Assembly (NCBI GenBank): GCA_964443845.1
Contig: CAYUFA010000041.1
Location: forward strand, 1-21,966
Reading direction: 5' to 3'
DNA from: UBA9214 sp964443845
Lineage (GTDB): Bacteria; Pseudomonadota; Gammaproteobacteria; UBA9214
Length of the DNA: 21,966 nucleotides
The position numbers and the translations under genes were made by a program. Every line of letters begins with the position of its first letter. Position 1 is the first letter of the stretch. Positions 1 to 7,854 of the stretch are shown in pieces. Below the pieces are notes generated by a model. That model had not been told where the DNA came from and did not search any database. It worked only from the letters and a program-made list of their open reading frames with translations.

Positions 1-83
1 CTGCAGGGAGCGGGGGGATATGGAACAGCCGTGATTCCGTGGCGTGTTGCCTTTCAAGTTCCATTCGCTGCTTTCCCCGCTGA
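1..83. other. short flanking region downstream of tsaB
   Basis: No gene is recognised here; the window edge cuts whatever lies beyond. A perfect 14-bp palindrome (CCGCTGATCAGCGG, 77-90) overlaps the tsaB stop codon. It is not followed by a T-run on the minus strand, so it is not a standard intrinsic terminator. Confidence 0.4.
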
Positions 84-776
84 TCAGCGGTTGCGTTTCA
101 CTTCGGCCACGTCGTTACGCAGGTAGACGGGCAGCGCCCGGGCCGCGTCGACCGTGCGACCCGCGGCGAACTCGGCCAGGGACAGGCGCACCACGTCCGC
201 GGCGCGCGGTTCGAGATCGGGCAAGGCGCGCACCACGCGTTCCCCGCAACGCGGCATGAGCGCCGCGGCGTAGCTGTCCCAGCCACTGCCCACGGCCACC
301 CAGTCGCCGCTCGCCGGCACCGGCACGACCGCCGGCAGCGCGACGATTTCCGCGCCCACCGGCTGCAGGCGGTTTTCCCCGCTGCGCCGGTAGGTGCCCC
401 AGTACACCTCGTCCCGGCGCGCATCCAGCGCGGCCAGCGCCTGGTCCAGCCCGGCCTCGCGCATGCCCCCCAGCGCCAGCGCCGCCAGGGTCGATACCGG
501 CACCACCGGGCGGTCGGCCGCGCAGGCGATGCCCTGTACGATCCCGGCGGCGATGCGCACCCCGGTAAATGCACCGGGACCGCGTCCGAAGGCGATGGCA
601 TCGAGCTGCTGCACCGCGATGCCGGCCTCCGCCAGCAGCGACTCGATCATCGGCAGGATCAGGGCCGCGTGCTGGCGCGGCGCCAGCGCGTAGCGCTCCA
701 GCACGGCGTCATCGATGGCCAGCGCGGCCGAGCAGGCCTGCGTGGCCGTCTCGATGGCGAGGATGCGCACCGTCAT
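84..776 (-). CDS. tsaB: tRNA threonylcarbamoyladenosine biosynthesis protein TsaB
   Basis: This 230-residue protein matches TsaB (YeaZ), the inactive Kae1/TsaD paralogue that binds TsaD and TsaE to make t6A at position 37 of ANN-decoding tRNAs in the cytoplasm. The N-terminus ILAIETATQACSAAL is the ASKHA-fold phosphate-1-like segment, and FGRGPGAFTGVRIAAG (about residues 70-85) is the hallmark TsaB motif. Length fits the family. An upstream in-frame extension to 923 exists but lies inside the helicase gene. The ATG at 776 forms an ATGA overlap with the helicase stop, indicating translational coupling. The yoaA-tsaB order is also found in Escherichia coli. Confidence 0.95.
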   Translation of the reverse strand: MTVRILAIETATQACSAALAIDDAVLERYALAPRQHAALILPMIESLLAEAGIAVQQLDAIAFGRGPGAFTGVRIAAGIVQGIACAADRPVVPVSTLAALALGGMREAGLDQALAALDARRDEVYWGTYRRSGENRLQPVGAEIVALPAVVPVPASGDWVAVGSGWDSYAAALMPRCGERVVRALPDLEPRAADVVRLSLAEFAAGRTVDAARALPVYLRNDVAEVKRNR

Positions 777-2719
777 GGCGTCACCGGCTCCGGGGCCGGG
801 CCGTCCGCGTGCTCGCCGGCAAAGAAGGCCTGCACGTCGCCGAGCGCCCGCGTGCGCGGAATATCGGGCAGGCTGCCCAGAAAGATGCGGCCGTAGGACT
901 TGCTGCGCAGGCGCGGATCGCACAGCACCAGTACCCCGCGGTCGGCGTGATCACGGATCAGGCGACCGATGCCCTGCTTGAGCGTGATGACGGCCGCCGG
1001 CAACTGGTAGGCCATGAAGGGGTTCACGCCCTGGCTGCGCAGGGCCTCGATGCGCGCCTGCAGCACGGGGTCGCCCGGCGACGCGAACGGCAGCTTGTCG
1101 ATGAGCACGCAGGACAGTGCCTCACCGCGCACGTCGACGCCCTCCCAGAAGCTGCTGGTACCGAGCAGCACGGCATTGCCCAGCGTACGAAACCGCTCCA
1201 GCAGTTCGCTGCGCGGCGCACTGCCCTGCACCAGCAACGGGTACGCGCCGTCCGCTTCCAGCGCGCGCGCCGCGGTCCGCAGGGCACTGTGACTGGTAAA
1301 CAGCAGGAAGGCGCGGCCGCCGCTGGCGGCCAGTACGGTACGCGCCACGTCGACCACGGCGCCGGTGTAGTCCCGGTCGTTCGGGTCCGGCAGGCCGGAC
1401 GGCAGGTAAAGCAGAGCGTTGCGGCGGTAATCGAACGGGCTGTCGAGCAACAGGGTGTGCGCGTCGTCCAGCCCGAGCTGCGCGGAAAAATGGTCGAAGC
1501 GCCGGCCGACGGCCAGGGTGGCCGAGGTCAGCACCCAGGCGCTGTCCAGCCCGTCGATACAGCGGCGAAACACGGGCGCCACGTTGAGCGGGGTCAGGTT
1601 GAGCCGGAACCCGGTGTGGAAGGTCTCGAACCAGTGGATGGTCTCGCTGCCGGCCGGCTCCAGCACCTGCGTCAGACGGCTGCTGAGCAGCGCCGCGCGC
1701 TGGCTGCAGCTTTCCAGCCCCTTGCCGCGCTCGGCCAGGGTTTGCAGCGCGTCATGCAGGTTTTGCAGTGATTCGCGCAGTTCTTTCAGAATATCCTGCA
1801 ACTCATTGTTATCGCTTATTTCAGACCAGGCTGCCCGGCGCTCCTGCGGACCCAGTGCCAGGCGCAGGCGCGGTACCAGGTCGGACAGCCGCGTGGCCGT
1901 CCCGGACAGCTCCTGCAGCTCCGGCGCCTCGCGCAGCTGTTCGATGCGGGTATCGCGCGCCAGGTCGCGCAACTGGTGGCTGCTCAGCGTGGTGCCGAAA
2001 AAGGCCGAGGCGACCTCCGGCAGCTGGTGGGCCTCGTCGAGGATGAAGGCGTCCGCGCCCGGCAGCAGCTCGCCGAAGCCCTCCTCGCGCAGCACCATGT
2101 CCGCGAACAGCAGGTGGTGGTTGATCACCACCACGTCGGCCTCCAGTGCCTTGCGGCGCGCGCGCGTGACGAAACATTCCTGGAAGTATTCGCACTCGGT
2201 GCCGAGGCAGTTTTCCGTGGTCGAGGTCACGCGCGGCCAGACGGGGGAATCTTCCGTCAGCAGGCCGAGTTCGGCGATGTCCCCGCTGTGCGTGCGCCCG
2301 GCCCAGGCACGCACCTCCTCGAGATCGTGGCGATGCCGGCCGGTCAGCTGGCGCCCGTCCTGCGCCGCGCCTTCCAGCCGGTGCCGGCACAGGTAGTTGC
2401 TGCGGCCCTTGAGCAGCGCGATGTGCAGTGGCGCCTTCAGGGCCTCGCGGATGACCGGCAGGTCCTTGCCGTAGAGCTGATCCTGCAGGTGGCGGGTGCC
2501 GGTGGAGATGATGACCTTGAGCCCGGAACGCAGGGCCGGCAACAGGTAGGCAAAGGTCTTGCCGGTGCCGGTACCGGCCTCGACCAGCAGCTTGCCGCGT
2601 GAGGCAATGGCCGTGGCCACCGCCTCGGCCATCTGCTGCTGCTCGGGACGCGGCGCGAACCCGGGCAAGCGTTGTGCCAGCGGCCCGTCGGCGCCGAGGA
2701 ATTCGGAGATCGCGGTCAT
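773..2719 (-). CDS. yoaA: ATP-dependent DNA helicase, YoaA/DinG family (XPD-like)
   Basis: The 648-residue protein is a superfamily 2 iron-sulfur helicase. Visible motifs are Walker A GTGTGKT (49-55), four candidate cluster cysteines C111, C171, C176 and C182, VVVINHHLLFAD (about 196-207), the DEAH box (228-231), and C-terminal helicase motifs SSFWEGVDVRG and QGIGRLIRD. The family unwinds 5'-3' and acts in DNA damage tolerance and replication repair. In E. coli YoaA is reported to work with the polymerase chi subunit HolC; that partner is not in this window. The gene overlaps tsaB by four bases. YoaA is preferred over DinG because of the tsaB synteny and size (DinG is usually longer). Confidence 0.93.
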   Translation of the reverse strand: MTAISEFLGADGPLAQRLPGFAPRPEQQQMAEAVATAIASRGKLLVEAGTGTGKTFAYLLPALRSGLKVIISTGTRHLQDQLYGKDLPVIREALKAPLHIALLKGRSNYLCRHRLEGAAQDGRQLTGRHRHDLEEVRAWAGRTHSGDIAELGLLTEDSPVWPRVTSTTENCLGTECEYFQECFVTRARRKALEADVVVINHHLLFADMVLREEGFGELLPGADAFILDEAHQLPEVASAFFGTTLSSHQLRDLARDTRIEQLREAPELQELSGTATRLSDLVPRLRLALGPQERRAAWSEISDNNELQDILKELRESLQNLHDALQTLAERGKGLESCSQRAALLSSRLTQVLEPAGSETIHWFETFHTGFRLNLTPLNVAPVFRRCIDGLDSAWVLTSATLAVGRRFDHFSAQLGLDDAHTLLLDSPFDYRRNALLYLPSGLPDPNDRDYTGAVVDVARTVLAASGGRAFLLFTSHSALRTAARALEADGAYPLLVQGSAPRSELLERFRTLGNAVLLGTSSFWEGVDVRGEALSCVLIDKLPFASPGDPVLQARIEALRSQGVNPFMAYQLPAAVITLKQGIGRLIRDHADRGVLVLCDPRLRSKSYGRIFLGSLPDIPRTRALGDVQAFFAGEHADGPAPEPVTP

Positions 2720-2823
2720 GGTCGCGTGGTTACGGGCCGGCTCGTGTGCGGGTGCCCGGGCATCCTGCCGTCGCAGCGGCTGACCGGATGCCGTTGGCTG
2801 CGCTCGTCCGCCACCCGCGCGGG

Positions 2824-3360
2824 TCAGCGACCAGCCAGGTCACGCGCCCGCTGTTCCGCCGCAGCGGCACCCCGGATGTCATCCTGTGCCTGGCGCGCAC
2901 GCGCGATCAGCTCCCAGTTGCGTGCCTGCTGCACGCTGTTCCCGGGGGCCAGACTGGTGGACTTTCTGGCCAGTTGCTCCGCTTCCTTGGCATTCCCCTG
3001 TGCCAGTCGCACCGTGGCCAGGTGATACCAGAGCACGGGATTGCGCCCATCGATACCGATGGCACGCTCCAGGGAAGCGGCGGCCGATTCCAGGTCACCG
3101 GAGTTGGCCTGGCGTTCGGCGGTATCCAGCAGGGCCACCACCGCGGGGGATTGCGGACGCTGCGCCGGCAGCGGCTCCGGGGTGATCACGGACGCCGGCG
3201 GGACCTGCGCCGGCTGCGTCACCGGCGGTTGCGTGCCCTGCTCCACCACCGGCGGGGGCAGGCGCGGTTCGCGCGGGCTGTAATAGGCCGGGGCACAGCC
3301 CTGCAGCAGCAACAACAGGGCCGGCCACAACAACCCGGCACGGAATCGCAGTACGGACAT
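2824..3360 (-). CDS. lpoP: TPR lipoprotein, probable LpoP-type activator of PBP1b
   Basis: The 178-residue protein has a lipoprotein signal peptide with a lipobox ending LLQGC (lipidated Cys22), a proline-rich linker (about 30-65), and a helical TPR region (about 72-178). Its start overlaps the mrcB stop codon by one base (TAATG), so the two are almost certainly co-translated. In Pseudomonas aeruginosa a TPR lipoprotein, LpoP, is encoded next to the PBP1b gene and activates it from the outer membrane. The same arrangement here supports that role, but the assignment rests on architecture and linkage, not on alignment. It replaces the LpoB of enterics. Confidence 0.75.
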   Translation of the reverse strand: MSVLRFRAGLLWPALLLLLQGCAPAYYSPREPRLPPPVVEQGTQPPVTQPAQVPPASVITPEPLPAQRPQSPAVVALLDTAERQANSGDLESAAASLERAIGIDGRNPVLWYHLATVRLAQGNAKEAEQLARKSTSLAPGNSVQQARNWELIARARQAQDDIRGAAAAEQRARDLAGR

Positions 3361-5675
3361 TACCTGAACAACTCCTTGAACCAGTCCACTGCCGGCGGCA
3401 AGGTGGCACCACTCGCACAGGGGGCGTATTGCACCGGCGCGCTGCCGGTGATGAAGGGTAATTGTACGGCATCCGGGCAGGAGGAATCAGCCAGCAACCC
3501 GGTAGCCGGATCAATCCAGTGGTTTTCCATCCCCTCGGTGACGGTCTGCATCCAGCTGCTGTCCTGGAAGCTGGCGAACACGTCACGCCATACCTTCAGG
3601 GCACCGGTCGCGCCGGTCAGCCCGGTCGGCTTGTTGTCGTCCCGGCCGACCCACACCACGCCCAGCCGGTCGCCGGTGAAGCCGGCGAACCAGCTGTCGC
3701 GCAGGTCGTCGGTGGTGCCGGTCTTGCCGGCGACGTTGCGGTTGGCCGGCAGCACCCGGTAGATCGCCTGGCCGGTACCGATGCGCACCACGTACATCAT
3801 CGCCGTGTTGATCAGCTGGGCATACTCGGGCTTGATGGCGGCATGCACGTTCAGCGGGTAGCGCTGCAGGGGCTCGTTGTCCGCGGACAGCACGGCGGTG
3901 ATCGCACGCAGCGGGGTGACGAATCCGCCGCTGGCATAGGTCTCGTACATGCGGGTGACCTCAAACGGCGTCATCTCCGTCGCCCCCAGCAACAGGGACG
4001 GATAGGGATTCAGCTTGCGCTCGACGCCCAGCCTGCGCAACGTGTGGATCACCGCATCCAGGCCCAGGTCCAGCCCGAGCCGTGCGGTACTGACGTTGTA
4101 GGAATGCGCCAGCGCCAGGTACATCGGTACCATGCCGTGGTTCTGACGGTCGTAGTTTTGCGGTGCCCAGACCGTGCCGTTGCGCGCCTTCCACGTCAGC
4201 GGACTGTCGTCGAGCAGGGTTGCCAGCGTATAGCGGTCCGGGTGTTCCAGCGCCGTAAGGTAGACGGCCGGCTTCAGCAGGGACCCGACCTGGCGGCTGG
4301 CATCCAGGGCACGGTTGAAACCGGCGAACCCGGGATCCCGCCCGCCGGCCAGCGCCAGCACCTCCCCGCCCTGGACCGAGGTCACCACGCCCGCGCCCTC
4401 CAGCTTGCCGCGCGCACTGCCGTGTTCCGTCTCGATCTCGTTCAGGCGCTTCTGCAGGGACCGCTCCAGGGCCCACTGCACCTGCGGGTCCAGGGTCGAG
4501 AAAATACGCAGCCCCTCGGAAGTGATGTCCTCGTCGCGGTAGTCGGTCTGCAACTGGCGGCGCACCAGGTCGAGAAACGCCGGGAAGGTGTTGATGGCCT
4601 TGCGGCCTGTGCCGATGTTGAGCTGCTGCGACTTGGCGCGTGTCGCCTCCTGCTCGTCGATCAGCTTCATCCGGGCCATCACATCCAGCACCAGATTGCG
4701 CCGCTGCCGGGCACGATCCGGATGTTTCCACGGGTTGTAGTAGGACGGCCCCTTCACCTCGCCGACCAGCAGCGCGTACTGGTCGACACTGAGTTCGGAC
4801 AGCGGCCGGTCGAAGTAGTAGTAGCTCGCCAGGCCGAAGCCGTTGATGGAGCGCCGGCCATCCTGTGCCAGGTAGACCTCGTTGATGTAGGCCTGGAGGA
4901 TCTCGTCCTTGCTGTAGTGCAGCTCGAGCAGCACCGCCATGATCGCTTCGTTGATCTTGCGGGTCAGCGAGCGCTCTCCGCTGAGGAAAAAATTCTTGAC
5001 CAGCTGCTGGGTCAGCGTGCTGCCACCCTGCACCACCCCGCCCGCGCGCAGGTCGGCCCACAGCGCACGCAGAATGGCCAGCGGCGAGACACCGTGGTGG
5101 CGGTAGAAATTGCGGTCCTCGATGGCGATCAGCGCATTGGTGAGCCCGGCCGGGACCTCGTCCAGCTTGAGCAGCACGCGGTCCTCGTTGTGCGCCGGGT
5201 AGAAACTGCCCACCAGCACCGGGTCGAGGCGCGCCAGGCTGACCGGCTTGCCGGTCTTGCGGTCCCGCAGGGCGCTGACGGTCCCGCCGGAGAAATCCAC
5301 TTCCAGGTTGCGCTCGGGCTCCTCACCGTCCCAGAAGGTGAACGCACGGGTGGCAACGTGGAACACGTCGCGGTTGCGGGAATACTGGCCCGGCCGGGAG
5401 ACCGAGGTGACCGGTCGATACTTGAGCGCGAGCAGTTCGGACGTGAACTGGGCGGGCGTCAGCACGCGGCCGACGTACAGCTCCAGCGGGCGGGCGTAGA
5501 CCCGGGCCGGCAGCGACCAGCGCTTGCCATTGAACTGGGTGGTGATCCGCACGTCCAGCCATGCCACGTAGCCGGCGAACGCCACCAGCAGGACCAGTAA
5601 CAGCCGGAACCAGGGGAACGACCTGCGGGTACGCTTGCGACGTGGACGATTCCGTCCGCGGGTACGTCGTGCCAT
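3360..5675 (-). CDS. mrcB: bifunctional penicillin-binding protein 1B
   Basis: The 771-residue class A PBP polymerises and cross-links peptidoglycan in the periplasm. A basic cytoplasmic tail (ARRTRGRNRPRRKRTRR) is followed by one membrane helix (about 22-40) and a UB2H-like region (about 55-160). The GT51 glycosyltransferase has EDRNF with catalytic Glu186, and QGGSTLTQQ (217-225). The transpeptidase has SLLK with nucleophile Ser465, SYN (526-528) and KTGT (651-654). All catalytic motifs are intact. An in-frame extension to 5756 is possible; the ATG at 5675 is preferred because it begins the usual Arg/Lys-rich tail. The gene is coupled to the downstream TPR lipoprotein. Confidence 0.95.
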   Translation of the reverse strand: MARRTRGRNRPRRKRTRRSFPWFRLLLVLLVAFAGYVAWLDVRITTQFNGKRWSLPARVYARPLELYVGRVLTPAQFTSELLALKYRPVTSVSRPGQYSRNRDVFHVATRAFTFWDGEEPERNLEVDFSGGTVSALRDRKTGKPVSLARLDPVLVGSFYPAHNEDRVLLKLDEVPAGLTNALIAIEDRNFYRHHGVSPLAILRALWADLRAGGVVQGGSTLTQQLVKNFFLSGERSLTRKINEAIMAVLLELHYSKDEILQAYINEVYLAQDGRRSINGFGLASYYYFDRPLSELSVDQYALLVGEVKGPSYYNPWKHPDRARQRRNLVLDVMARMKLIDEQEATRAKSQQLNIGTGRKAINTFPAFLDLVRRQLQTDYRDEDITSEGLRIFSTLDPQVQWALERSLQKRLNEIETEHGSARGKLEGAGVVTSVQGGEVLALAGGRDPGFAGFNRALDASRQVGSLLKPAVYLTALEHPDRYTLATLLDDSPLTWKARNGTVWAPQNYDRQNHGMVPMYLALAHSYNVSTARLGLDLGLDAVIHTLRRLGVERKLNPYPSLLLGATEMTPFEVTRMYETYASGGFVTPLRAITAVLSADNEPLQRYPLNVHAAIKPEYAQLINTAMMYVVRIGTGQAIYRVLPANRNVAGKTGTTDDLRDSWFAGFTGDRLGVVWVGRDDNKPTGLTGATGALKVWRDVFASFQDSSWMQTVTEGMENHWIDPATGLLADSSCPDAVQLPFITGSAPVQYAPCASGATLPPAVDWFKELFR

Positions 5676-5753
5676 GCAATCAGAGACCTTGGATGACCGG
5701 GAGGATTCTGCAAACACCCGCCGTTTACGGCAGGCGGTCAGAACCTGCCTCAT

Positions 5754-5777
5754 CATCCCGCATGGCGGCGCGGGATG
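5754..5777. repeat. inverted repeat between mrcB and the DUF4197 gene
   Basis: Perfect 8-bp arms CATCCCGC and GCGGGATG flank an 8-base loop. It lies 26 bases past the DUF4197 stop codon in the direction of transcription. No T-run follows on the minus strand, so it may be a weak terminator, a stabilising stem or an operator for mrcB. Confidence 0.45.
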
Positions 5778-5802
5778 TTGGGGCGGGATCTAGTCTACCC
5801 GA

Positions 5803-6561
5803 TCAGGGACCGGCGTTGCCAAACACTTTCTTGAGCAAGTCGGTGGTACGTGCCACCGGGTTGGTGCGGATACGGTGCTCTTCGTCGGCGATCATCAGGA
5901 ACAGGCCATCGAGTGTTTTTTTCGTGACATAGCCGTCCAGGTCCGTGCTGTCGCCCAGCAGGCTGCCGAACCCGCCGGCCTTGCGCACCATCTCCTTGTA
6001 GGTAGCCGTGACACCGACCCTGGCGGTGGCCGCCGCCACGATCGGCCGCATTTTCACGGCCAGCGCGTCTGCGGTGTGCTGACGGAAATACTGTGTCGCG
6101 GCGTCGTCCGGCCCGGCGAGAATCTGCTGCGCGTCTTCCAGGGTCATGGCCTGGATGGCGTCGCGAAAAACGGGTACGGCTTCGGGCACCGCGCGCTCGG
6201 CCGCGTGGTTCATGGAGGCGACGAAATCGTCGGCCAACCGGTCCTGGCCCAGCATGCGCAGGGCCTTTTCGACCCGGTTCAGGCTGTCAGGCATCGGAAT
6301 CCGCACCCGCGCGTTGTCCAGGAACCCGCCATCCTTGCCCAGCAGATCGACCGCGTAGCGGGTCCCCTTGTCCAGGGCCTGCTTGAGTCCGGCGATCATT
6401 TCGGCATTACTGGGGGAACCGGTCAGCGGCTGCGTGGCCGTCGTGTCGCTGCCGGTGAAGCCCTTGAGTTTATCGAGCAACCCGGACAGGTCCGCCCGGG
6501 ACTGGGAAGCTGCCAGGAACAGTGCACAACCGATCGCGAGCAGTCGGAGCCTTCGTTGCAT
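5803..6561 (-). CDS. DUF4197 family secreted protein
   Basis: The 252-residue protein begins with a Sec signal peptide (cleavage probably after SQSRA, about residue 24) and matches the DUF4197 family, whose function is not established. Characteristic features are LDNARVRIPMPDSLNRVEKALRM, where DNARVRIP is typical, a central alpha-helical region, and a conserved C-terminus with TLDGLFLMIADEE and IRTNPVARTTDLLKKVFG. The predicted location is periplasm. An in-frame upstream extension to 6726 is rejected because the signal peptide begins at 6561, with AGGA eleven bases upstream. It is separated from mrcB by 127 bases on the same strand. Confidence 0.85.
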   Translation of the reverse strand: MQRRLRLLAIGCALFLAASQSRADLSGLLDKLKGFTGSDTTATQPLTGSPSNAEMIAGLKQALDKGTRYAVDLLGKDGGFLDNARVRIPMPDSLNRVEKALRMLGQDRLADDFVASMNHAAERAVPEAVPVFRDAIQAMTLEDAQQILAGPDDAATQYFRQHTADALAVKMRPIVAAATARVGVTATYKEMVRKAGGFGSLLGDSTDLDGYVTKKTLDGLFLMIADEEHRIRTNPVARTTDLLKKVFGNAGP

Positions 6562-6721
6562 AACGGAATCCTGTGCTGATACCGGCAAAGAAGGTAGCAC
6601 AGATCGCCGGCCCGGACACGCCGAAACGTGCCGCGCCGGTACCCCACTCCCGCAGACGCGCACACGGCGGGGGGCACCGGTGGCGCGCGGGCGTTGCCGC
6701 TGGCCGCGCGCTGCAGGCTCG

Positions 6722-6762
6722 CGCAAAAAAAATTCCCCGGCTCGTGTCCGAGACCGGGGAAA
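6722..6762 (-). terminator. rho-independent terminator (distal of a tandem pair)
   Basis: On the minus strand a strong stem pairs TTCCCCGG (6754-6761 side) with CCGGGGAA (6733-6740 side), extended by an inner CTCG/CGAG stem around a 4-base loop. It is followed by eight T residues (6725-6732). This is a classic intrinsic terminator, the second one past the end of the histidine-rich PEP-CTERM gene. Confidence 0.8.
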
Positions 6763-6836
6763 TTTACGGAGACTGTGGATCGCGTCCGGAAAAAAATCGC
6801 CCCCCTCTACCGCCGGGGGGCCAACTTTACGGAGAC
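6763..6836. repeat. direct repeat TTTACGGAGAC, two copies
   Basis: The 11-mer TTTACGGAGAC occurs at 6763-6773 and 6826-6836. Each copy sits immediately before one of the two tandem minus-strand terminators. The copy at 6826-6836 includes the stop codon of the PEP-CTERM gene (6827-6829). The pattern suggests a small duplication of a gene end plus terminator. Confidence 0.6.
6790..6822 (-). terminator. rho-independent terminator (proximal of a tandem pair)
   Basis: On the minus strand, GCCCCCC (6815-6821) pairs with GGGGGGC (6799-6805) around a 9-base loop. GA and a run of seven T residues (6790-6796) follow. It starts six bases past the stop codon of the PEP-CTERM gene ending at 6827. Confidence 0.85.
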
Positions 6837-7330
6837 GATAATCCCTGCGTCGGCGCGCGACCTGGCCTGGCGAGGCCGATCATGCCGGCCAGACCGGACA
6901 GCAGCAGCACCAGGGTGGCAGGGAGTGGAATCAGGGACGGCGTCGGGCAGTGGCCGTATCCAAACGGGGGAACCTGCCCGTACCGGTGTTCATCCAGCCA
7001 ACTCAGACCTGGCGGAAATCCGGCGTGGAAGTGGTTGCCGGAATCATGCTGGAAATGATCGTACCAGTGCTGGCTGTCGAGCCCCGGTGCGGACGGGTAC
7101 TGCCAGTCATGCCCGCCCGGCGACTCCTGGTCGTCACCGGTATGCCAGAATGCCCACGCTCCGTAGCCGGCGTCCGGACCGTGCGTGGCAACACCGTGGT
7201 TAGCGGTCGATTGGCCGAAGAAGCCCGGATCGTAGCGGACCGGGCTGGCGGAGGCATCGGCCATCGCGAACAGCATGGCCAGCAGTGGCAGGGCCCTGAG
7301 GATGATTTGCGCGCGGGTACGGGTGTTCAT
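6827..7330 (-). CDS. histidine-rich PEP-CTERM (VPLPA-type) sorting-domain protein
   Basis: The 167-residue protein has a signal peptide (cleavage probably after ADASA) and a short mature domain rich in His, Gly, Trp, Tyr and Asp, with about eleven histidines. It ends with IPLPATLVLLLSGLAGMIGL, a PEP-CTERM-type sorting signal recognised by exosortase. The tail after the helix (ARPGRAPTQGLSSP) is longer and less basic than the usual Arg-rich end. I chose the ATG at 7330 because GAGG/CAGG lies a proper distance upstream; 7342 is an alternative. The protein is expected to be exported and processed in an exopolysaccharide-linked pathway. The histidines could bind metal (inference). Tandem terminators follow the gene. 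Confidence 0.75.
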   Translation of the reverse strand: MNTRTRAQIILRALPLLAMLFAMADASASPVRYDPGFFGQSTANHGVATHGPDAGYGAWAFWHTGDDQESPGGHDWQYPSAPGLDSQHWYDHFQHDSGNHFHAGFPPGLSWLDEHRYGQVPPFGYGHCPTPSLIPLPATLVLLLSGLAGMIGLARPGRAPTQGLSSP

Positions 7331-7373
7331 AGCCTGCCTCATAGCGTTGTAGAGCGTGTTGTTGAAGCGGATC

Positions 7374-7616
7374 TCACTTGCTGGTTTTCCCGGAAGCATG
7401 TACCAGTTGCAGGTCGGGGTTCGTCGCCCGACCCTGCGTGTTCCTGTCAGACGCACCGGACAACTCTTCACGCAGGGCCGTAAACATGGTCTGGTAACTG
7501 CTGAAAGGCCTGCTGCTGCCGGACTTGCCGACCGGCTCCACCAGGCCGGCGATTTCTTCCGGTTGGTCATTCTCACCGGCGCTGTGCCGGTAGACACGAA
7601 TGATGTAGCAGTCCAT
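7374..7616 (-). CDS. small protein of unknown function (80 residues)
   Basis: The protein begins MDCYIIRVYRHS and contains EEIAGLVEPVG and RPFSSYQTMFTALREEL. It looks like a short, soluble alpha/beta domain, and I do not recognise a named family. The ATG at 7616 is preferred over the ORF start at 7769 because AAGG lies six bases upstream and the extension is unlike protein. It sits 43 bases before the histidine-rich PEP-CTERM gene and downstream of the BTAD regulator, all on the minus strand, so it may belong to the same locus. Nothing in it suggests a signal peptide or membrane segment. Confidence 0.6.
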   Translation of the reverse strand: MDCYIIRVYRHSAGENDQPEEIAGLVEPVGKSGSSRPFSSYQTMFTALREELSGASDRNTQGRATNPDLQLVHASGKTSK

Positions 7617-7854
7617 GAGTCGCCTTATTGTCTGGTATCGGTCAGCGGTGTTCTTACTGAAAAAGGCTACATGGCGGTGACTGACAGATAACTTACAGAT
7701 TGGACAAATGGGCAATGCCCGGTCGGCAGGCCATCCGCCCCGGCAGCGGCTGCAGGGGGGTGTGATCACATCAGGAAACCTGCCCGGGACACGGGCACAC
7801 GCCGCAGGACAGCGGGATACGCAGCCGGCCCGCAGGACGGGTGTGCCGGCGGAG
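7617..7854. other. spacer between BTAD regulator and small protein
   Basis: No gene is seen. The stretch holds two copies of CCGCAGGAC or a close form (around 7802 and 7830), a compound GC-rich stem just past the regulator's stop codon without a T-run, and the palindrome TGTGATCACA at 7761-7770. No convincing promoter was found. Confidence 0.4.

Noticed and set aside
569..1771. Plus-strand open frame (400 codons) opposite the helicase and tsaB
   Set aside because: High-GC shadow frame; both minus-strand genes carry clear motifs.
3462..5600. Long plus-strand open frame (712 codons) opposite mrcB
   Set aside because: It is the antisense shadow of mrcB, which has all catalytic motifs; the plus-strand translation has no family features and strongly biased composition.
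7761..7770. TGTGATCACA palindrome, considered as a CRP site
   Set aside because: The half-sites lack the six-base spacer required for CRP, and no downstream promoter was seen.
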